From Citreicoccus inhibens (GTDB lineage: Bacteria; Myxococcota; Myxococcia; Myxococcales; Myxococcaceae): 64,000 nucleotides of DNA. The stretch is from assembly GCF_019039035.1 (NCBI RefSeq), contig NZ_JAHNZT010000001.1, positions 178,049-242,048 on the forward strand, written 5' to 3'. The translations under genes were made by a program, and so were the position numbers. This document shows positions 40,901-49,900 of the stretch, in pieces. Position 1 is the stretch's first letter, and each line of letters starts with the position of its first letter. The notes below the pieces were generated by a model. The model did not search any database. It worked only from the letters and a program-made list of their open reading frames with translations, and was not told where the DNA came from.

Positions 40901-43900
40901 CGGCATGCGCTTGGAGCTGGGCGAAGTCGAGGCCGCGCTCGCCTCGCTCCCCGGAGTTCGCCATGCCGCCGTCACCGCGAGGACGCCTCGTCCGGGGGAC
41001 ACGCAGTTGGTGGCGTGGGTGGTGCCGAGCAGCGCCGACGCGCGCATCGAGGACCTCCAGCACTCCCTCTCTCGCATCCTCCCCTCCTTCATGCTCCCCT
41101 CCCGCTGGCTCTCGCGGGACTCCCTGCCACTCACCTCCACAGGCAAGGTCGACCGCAAGGCTCTCGCCTCCCTCCACCTCGACGACTCCGCTCTCCCCTC
41201 TTCCGGCGGCCCTCCTCGCGGTCACGTCGAGACTCTCCTCTCCCACCTCTTCCTCCAGGTCCTCTCCCTCCACTCCATCGAGCGCGACTCGAGCTTCTTC
41301 CACCTCGGCGGCCACTCCCTCTCCGCCACCCGCCTCGTCTCTCGCATCCGTCACGCCTTCGGCGTTCAGCTTCCCCTCGCCTCCCTCTTCGCCTCCCCCT
41401 CCGTCGCTTCCCTCGCTCGCGAGCTCACGCGGCTTCAAGAGTCGGCGGTGGAACTCGCGGGACCCACACCCCGGCCCGAGGGAGCGGCCCCCGCGCTGTC
41501 TCCCGCCCAGGAGCGGCTGTGGTTCGTCCATCAACTCCAGCCGGACTCCGCAGCCTACAACGTGGGCCAGGCGGCGGAGTGGACGGGCGCGACGGACGCG
41601 AACGCACTCGACGCGGCGCTCAGGTGGTTGCTGGAGCGGCACCCCGTGCTGCGCACGGTCGTCGCGTCGCACGAAGGACAGCCTCGGGCGGAGTTCGCGC
41701 CTGTTCCCTCTCGCGTGCTGCGCGTGGAGGAGTTCGCCGAGGGTTCCGATGCGCGCACGCGCATGGCCCGGCGGATCAGCGAGGAAGCGGACCGTCCCTT
41801 CGAGTTGGAGCGAGGTCCACTCTACCGGGCCCTCCTGCTCCGCACGAACGACACGCACCACATGTTGGTGCTCGTCTTCCACCACCTCGTGGCGGATGCG
41901 CTCTCCGCGGGCATCCTGATGCACGAACTGGGCGCCGCCCATGCCGCGCTCGAAGCGGGACATGCGCCCGCGCTGCCTCCCGTGGCGCTCCATCACACGG
42001 ACCTCGCCACGTGGCAGCGCTCCGAGCCGGTTCGCGCGCGAGATGAGGCCCAGCTCGACTACTGGAAGACCCAGCTCGCCGGAGCGCCCGATGTCCTCAC
42101 GCTCCCGACGGACAAGCCGCGCCCCGCGGTCCTCACCCACCGTGGAGACAACACGGGCTTTCACCCGCTGCCCGCCTCGCTCGCCGAGGGCATCCGCGCG
42201 CTCTGCCGCCAGCATCAGGTGACGCCGTACATCGTGATGTCCGCCGCGTTCGCGGCGCTGCTGCACCGCTACTCACAGCAGGAGGACTTCTGCCTCGGCA
42301 CGCTCGTCTCGGGCCGAACGCACGAGGCCTTGGAGAGCGTCGTCGGCACGCTCACCAACACCGTGGTGCTCCGCACCCGCGTGGAGCCGAGCGCGCCGTT
42401 CACCACGCTGCTCGGCCAGGTGCGCGCGACGACGTTGGAGGCGCTGGCACATCAGGACGTGTCATTCGAGCAGGTAGTGCAGTCGCTGGGCGTGGAGCGC
42501 AGCTCCAGCCGCGCTCCGCTCGCGCAGGTGATGTTCGACCTGCACCGCACCGAGCTGTCGGCGGCCAGCGGGTTCCACACGCTCGGCGCGCGGCGCGTGC
42601 CCATCGAGACGTGGACGTGCGAGGCCGACCTGTTCCTCACCGCCATCGAGGTGGGTGACGGCTTCGAGGTCTACTTCCAGTACAGCACCGACCTGTTCGA
42701 GCCCGCCACGATGGAGCGGCTGCGCAACCACTATGTGCGCCTGCTCGCGCATGCGGTGGCCTCGCCCGCCACGCCCGTGGCCGAGCTGTCGCTGCTGTCT
42801 CCCGCCGAGCGTGAGCAGGTGCTGCGGACCTTCAATGCCACCGCGCGCCCCTATCCCGAGGACGCCACCCTCGCGTCCCTCTTCGAGACGCAGGTCGAGC
42901 GCACGCCTGACGCGCTCGCGGTGGTGGCGCCACAGGGCTCGCTCACCTTCCGCGAGCTGCACATGCGCGCATCGAAGTTGGCAGCTCGACTCGCCGCGCA
43001 GGGCGCGGGGCCCGAGGTCGTGGTGGGCCTGTGCCTGGAGCGCTCTCCGGATGCCGTGGTGGCGCTGCTGGGCATCTTCCTCAGTGGCGCGGGGTGCCTG
43101 CCGCTGGAGGCCACCCATCCGGCAGCTCGCCGCGCCACGCTGCTGCGGCAGTCGCGCGCGCGCCTCGTCGTCAGCCGTCCCTCGCTGTTCGCGGAGGTGG
43201 AGCTGGGGGTGCCCTGTGTGTCGCCCGAGGGTGACGCGGACGCGCTGCCCGCCCCCCGGCCGCCTGGCGCCGCGAACCTCGCGTACGTGCTCTACACGTC
43301 GGGCTCCACGGGGGAGCCCAAGGGCGCGGAGCTGACCCACGGCAACATCGTCCACGCCTTCGCCGCCTTCGACGCGACCTACGCCACGCAGCCCGGGGAC
43401 CGCTGGGCCTCGTCGGGCAGCTTGTCATTCGACATGCACCTGGAGGAGCTGCTCTTCAGCCTCACGCGCGGCGCCTGCACCGTGCTGCGCGAAGTGGGAC
43501 CGCTCGGGTTGGGGCACGACCTGCGCGAGCACCGCATCACCCACGCGGTGCTCACGCCGTCGTCGCTCGCCACCGCGCTGGAGGAGCCCGGCGCGTTGGA
43601 GGCGTTCCGCACGCTGAAGGTGCTCGTCACCGGAGGCGAGGTGCTGCCGGACGCGCTGGTGAAGCAGCTCGCGTTCACGCAAGGGCGCCTGCTCAACACC
43701 TACGGCCCCATCGAGACGAGCATCAACGTCACGGCCGAGGTGACCCGCCCCGACCGTCCGGTGCGCTTGGGCCGGCCGTTGGACCGCTGCCGGCTGTACG
43801 TGCTGGACGCGCGCGGCGAGCCGGTTCCCCCCGGCGTCCCCGGCGAGCTGTTCATCGCCGGCACGGGCCTGGGCCGTGGCTACCGCGATCGTCCAGACCT

Positions 43901-46900
43901 CACCGCGGAGCGCTTCGTGCCGGATCCATTCTCGGACGTTCCTGGCGGAAGGCTCTACCGCACGGGAGACCGGGTGCGGTGGCTCGCGGACGGCACGCTC
44001 ACCTTCCTCGGGCGCGCGGACTTCCAGGTGAAGGTGCGCGGCGTTCGCGTGGAACTGGAGGAGGTCGAGGCCGCGCTGCTGCGTCAGCCGGGAGTACGCC
44101 AGGCGGGCGTCGTGGTGCGGGGGAGCCAGCGCGACACGCGCCTGGAGGCCTTCGTCGTCATCGAGGGCAGTGGCGTGGAGAAGCTGCGCGACGCGCTTGC
44201 ACGCGCGCTCCCGGATGCGCTCGTTCCCACGCGATTCTTCGCGGTCCCCTCGCTGCCCTTCACCACCAGCGGCAAGGTGGATCGCCGCGCGCTCGCCGCG
44301 CTGCCCGTGCCCGAGTTCGAGCGGGCTGAGTCGGAAGGGGAGCCGCCTCGCGGGCCCGTGGAGGTGCTGCTCGCGCAGCTCTTCGGTCAGGTGCTGGGCG
44401 TGCCTCAGGTCCGGCGTGAGGACGACTTCTTCCACCTGGGTGGCCACTCGCTCGCGGCCACGCGGTTGGTGGCGCGGGTGCGCGCGGCCTTGGCCGTGGA
44501 CCTGCCGCTCGTGGCGTTCTTCACCGAGCCCACCGTCGCGGGGCTCGCGCGTGAGGTGGCCGAGCGAAGGGGGAAGTCCTTCGGGATGCCCGCGCCCCAG
44601 CCGCTCGCGCCCGATGCGGAGCGCACGCTGTCGCCCGCGCAAGAACGGCTCTGGTTCATCCAGCAACTCCATCCGGACAGCCGCGCGTACCATCTGTCCG
44701 AGGCCGTGGAGCTGGAGGGGCCGCTGGACGCCGCCGCGCTGGATGCGGCGCTGCGCTGGCTGTTGGAGCGGCACGCGGTGTTGCGGCTCACGGTCGCCTC
44801 GCGCGGCGGGCGCCCCGTGCCGGTGCAGAACCCCGTGCCCACCACGGTCCTCGCCCTGGACACCCTGGGCACCGAGGAGAACTCCGCGGCGAGTCGGCTC
44901 CGCTGGATGCGCGATGCCGTGCACGCCGCCTTCGACCTGGAGCGAGGGCCGCTCTACCGGTTCCGATTGCTGCGCGCCGCGCCGGAGCAGCACGTGCTCC
45001 TGCTCACGTTCCACCACCTCGTGGTGGATGGGCTCTCCCTGGACGTGCTCTCACGAGAGCTGGGCGAGGCCCATGCCGCCCTCCAACAGCACCGCGCTCC
45101 GTCCACGCCCCCCGTGCGCCTGGAGCACGCCGACGTGGCCGCGTGGCAGCGCTCCGCCCCGGTGCTCGCACGCGATGAGGCCCAGCTCGACTACTGGAAG
45201 CACCGGCTCGCGGGGGTGCCGGGCGTTCTCAAGCTCACGCCCGACAAGCCGCGTCCGGCCACGCCCACCTTCGCGGGCGCCATCACCGCCGACCATCCGC
45301 TGCCCGCGAGCACGGTGCAGGCACTCGATGCGCTCTGCCATGCACGCGGCGTGACGCCGTACATGGTGCTGTACGCGGCCTTCGCGGCCCTGCTCCACCG
45401 CTACACGGGCCAGGAGGACTTCTGCGTCGGCACGCCCGTCTCGGGCCGCACGCATCCGGCCACCGAGGGCGTCGTCGGCCTGCTCCTCAACACCGTGGCG
45501 CTGCGCACCCAGGTGACCTCGGAGACGACCTTCGCGGCGCTGCTCACGCAGGTCCGCGACACCGTGCTGGAAGCGCTGGCCCATCAGGACGTGCCGCTGG
45601 ATCGCGTGGTGCACGCGCTGGGCGTGGAGCGCTCCACCTCGGCGGCGCCGCTGTTCCAGGTGATGTTCGACCTGGTGCGCGTGGAGCAAGGGCTGGCGAA
45701 CGCCTTCCCCCACCTTCGCGCGAAGACGCTGCGACCCGAGCTGCTCACCAGCCCGTTCGACTTCTCGCTGTGGGTCGCCAGCGCTGGGGAGGGACAGACG
45801 CTCGCGCTGCGCTACGGCACGGAGCTGTACGAGGACACCACGGCCGAGCGCCTCCTGGGCCACTACGCCCGCTTGTTGGAGCACGCGCTCGCATCGCCGT
45901 CGACGCCCGTGGGCGCACTGGAAGTCCTCCCGAGCGCCGAGCGACATGCGGTGTTGACCGCGTGGAACGACACCCACGCGGACTACCCGCGCGAGGCCAC
46001 CCTCGGGGCGCTCTTCACCGAGCAGGCCAAGCGGACCCCCGAGGCCGTGGCGCTGCGCGCAGGGGACACGCAGCTCCGCTTCCGCGAGTTGGAGGCGCGC
46101 TCGAATCAGCTCGCTCGGCACCTGCGCCGGATGGGCGTGCGCCGCCAGACGCTGGTGGGGCTGTTCCTCCACCGCTCCGTGGACCTGGTGGTGGCGCTGC
46201 TGGGCGTATTGAAGGCGGGAGGCGCCTACGTCCCGCTGGAGCCGTCCCATCCCGCGTCGCGGCTCGCCTTCGTGTTGGAGGACACGGGCGCCACCGTCCT
46301 GTTGACCGAGGACGCGCTGGTGGACACCCTGCCTGCCTCGCAGCAGCTCGTGCTGTGTCTGGACTCGGAGTGGGCCCGCACCGCGGGGCGCGAGGACGAC
46401 GGACCGCTCGCGCCAGAGGCCCACGCGGGCGACCTCGCGTACCTGCTCTACACCTCCGGCAGCACGGGCCAGCCCAAGGGCGTGATGGTCGAGCACCGGG
46501 GCGTGGTGAACTACCTGACCTGGGCCCAGCGCGCCTACGCGGTAGCCGCGGGCGAGGGCGCACCCGTCCACTCCTCGCTGGCCTTCGACCTGACCGTCAC
46601 CAGCCTCCTGGCGCCGCTCCTCGCCGGTCGTCCGGTGGAGTTGGTGCCCGAGGAGGACGGCGTGGAGGGGCTCGCGGCGGCGCTGCGTGCGCGCGGGGAC
46701 TTCAGCCTCGTGAAGCTGACGCCTTCACACCTCCAGCTCCTGTCCGCGCAGCTCACCGCCTCCGAGCGCTCCGGTCGCACGCGGGCCTTCGTCATCGGCG
46801 GCGAGGCGCTCACCGCGCAGGCCGTGCAGTCCTGGCGGCACCACGCGCCCGCCACGCGGCTCATCAACGAGTACGGCCCCACCGAGACGGTGGTGGGCTG

Positions 46901-49900
46901 CTGCGCCCACACCGTGGGCGCGGACACTCCGGAGGAAGGCACGGTGCCCATCGGGCGCCCCATCGCCAACACGCGTCTGTACGTGCTCGACGCCGCGTTG
47001 CGGCCCGTGGCCACGGGCGCACCGGGTGAGCTGTTCATCGGCGGCGATGGCGTGGCGCGCGGCTACTGGCAGCGCCCCGCGTTGACCGCCGAGCGCTTCA
47101 TCCCGGATGCGTTCTCCTCCGAGCCCGGCGCGCGGCTGTACCGCACCGGCGACCGCGTGCGGCTGCGGCCCTCGGGCGAGCTGGAGTACTTGGGCCGCAC
47201 CGACTTCCAGGTGAAGGTGCGTGGCCACCGCGTGGAGCCCGGCGAGGTGGAGGCCGCGCTGTGCGCGCTCCCCGGCGTGGAGGCCGCGTGCGTCGTCCTG
47301 CGGAACGATGGCGCCACCGGCCCCCGACTCGTGGGCTACCTCACGGGAACGGAGCCCGGCCTGGACACGCAGGCGCTGCGCGACGCGCTCACGCAGCGAC
47401 TCCCCGCGCACCTCGTCCCCACCGTCCTCGTGGAGATGAAGGCGCTGCCGCTGACGCACAACGGGAAGGTGGACCGCGACGCGCTCCCCGCCCCCGAAGA
47501 GGCTGCGGGAAGCGAGGACTTCCTCCCACCCACCACCCCCACCGAGGTCGCGCTCGCGGAGCTGTGGCGCGAACTCCTGGGCGTGCGCCGCGTGGGCGCT
47601 CGGGATGACTTCTTCGAGCTGGGGGGCCACTCGCTCCTCTCCGTGCAGCTCTCCGCGCGAGCCCGCGAGCAGTTCGGCGTGGAGCTGCCCGTGGCGGCCC
47701 TCTTCGCCACCCCGACCCTCGCCGCGCTGGCCGCACGCATCGACGCGCTGCCTCGCACCCTCGCGGCGATGACCCACCGCGCCCGTGAGACATCCGGGCC
47801 CGTGCCCGCCTCGCTCGTGCAGGAGCGGCTCTGGTACGCGCTCCAGCTCCCCGAGGCGCCGCCCTTCGTCGTCATCGCCGTGCTGGTGCTGGAGGGCCCT
47901 CTCGACGCTTCGCGCCTGGAGGCCGCGCTGGAGGCGGTCCTGGAGCGCAACGCCACGCTGCGGTCCACCTTCCACCTGGAGGGCAACGCGCTGCTCACGC
48001 GGGAGCACCCCATCGCGCGGCCCGTGCTCGTCCGCACGGAGCTGGCGCACCTGTCTCCCGCCGAGGCAATGGAGGCCGCGCGCGCCCTGGCCGTCCGGCA
48101 TGACCGCGCGCACTTCGACGTGGAGCACGGGCCGCTGTATCGCTTCGAGCTGGCCCGGCTCGCGAGCGACGGCACCGGGCACGCGCTCATCGTGGCCATG
48201 AGCCACCTCGTCAACGACGGCATCGGCCTGGGTGGCTTCTTCCAGGAGCTGGCCGCGGCCTATCGCGAGGCGAACGCGGGACACCTGCCCCTGCTCGCGC
48301 CCGCGCCGCACCCGTACGCGGACTTCGCGCGCTGGCAGCGTGAGCCCAAGCACTTGCACGACGTGGACGCGGCGCTGGAGTCCTGGAAGCAGGCCCTGGC
48401 GAACGCGCCGCCCGTGCTGGACCTGCCGCTGGACTTCGCGCGCCGCGCGCCAGCCCTCAACGCCAACATGCGGCCCGAGCCGCTGACGCTCGCCTCCGAG
48501 CACTGGACCGCGCTCCAAGCGCTGGCCCGGAGTGAGGGCGTGTCCGCCTTCACCGCCGTGCTCGCCCTCGTGCAGCTGTGGCTGCACCGCCTCAGCGCGC
48601 AACCGAACGTGGTGGTGGCCTCGCCGTTCTCCGGCCGTGTGCTGCCCGGCACGGAGCAGCAAGTGGGCTTCTTCGCCAACGTGCTGCCGCTGTGCACCGA
48701 GGTGGCCGGAGCGCCGTCCTTCCGCGCGCTCCTGCGCCGCGTGTGGAGCGTGGTGGGCCACGCGACCGAGCACCAGGAAGTCCCCTTCAAGCGCATCGCG
48801 GACGCCGTGCAGCCGGACCCCCAGCGCAGCGCCCCACCGCTGGCGCAGGCGCTGCTCTTGCTCGACAGCCCTGGCGCGCTCGACTTCGCGGGCCTGGGCG
48901 CCACGTATCTGGAGGGCGACAGCGTCATCCCCGCCTATGACGTCGTGGTGCAGCTCATCGAGCGACCGGAGGGTGGCACCGTCGGCGTGCTCGCCACGGA
49001 CAGCGCCCTCTTCGCCCCTGGCACGGCACGCCGCATGGCGCGGGCCCTGGAGCAGTTGCTGTCCGAGGTCATCCGCGCTCCGGACGTCTCCCTCCCGCGG
49101 CTGTCGCTCCTGTCTCCGGAGCAGCGCGCCCATGCCCTCACGTCCCTGGACGGCGGGCCGCAGGACGTGCCTCCCGGTGCATGCGTGCACACCCTCTTCG
49201 AGGCCCAGGTGCGGCGCTCGCCCCACGCGCCCGCCGTGGCGCATGGCGACAGCACGTGGAGCTACGCGGAGCTCAACGCCCGCGCGAACCTCCTGGCCGC
49301 GCGCCTGCTCGCGCAGGGACTCCAACCCGAGGAGCGCGTGGGCGTGGTGATGGAGCCCTCCAACCAGGGCATGGCCGCGCTGCTCGGCATCCTCAAGGCG
49401 GGGGGCGCTTACGTACCGCTCGACGCGGGATGGCCGGAGCCGCGCAAGCGCTCGGTGCTGTCGCGCTCGGGCGTGCGCCGCATGTGGGTGGACGCGGAGG
49501 TGCTCGCGTCGCATGCGGAGTGGGTGGCGCACGTGGAGGTTCCACCGCAGCCGGACACCGTCGCCGAGGACCTGGCCCCCGGGCCGCGCCCCGTGGCGAA
49601 CTCGCAGCTCGCGTACATCGTGTTCACCTCCGGCTCCACCGGCGAGCCCAAGGGCGTCATGGTGGAGCACCGCTCGGTGGTGAACCACAACGTGGCCCTC
49701 GCGCGGCGCTTCGGCCTGCGCCCGGGGGACCGGATGCTCCAGTTCGCGCCACTCAGCTTCGACGCCGCGGCGGAGGACCTGTACCCACCGCTCGTCGTGG
49801 GCGCCACGGTGGTCATGCGCAGCGGACTGGTGCCGGCGCATACCATGACGCCGTACCTGGAGGAGATGGGCATCACGATCATCAGCCTGCCCCCCACGTA

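Noticed and set aside
37721..41437. Insertion sequence or transposon as cause of the two NRPS repeats
   Set aside because: The repeats are in frame, code for the same protein segment, and have no terminal inverted repeats or transposase; duplication or gene conversion explains them.
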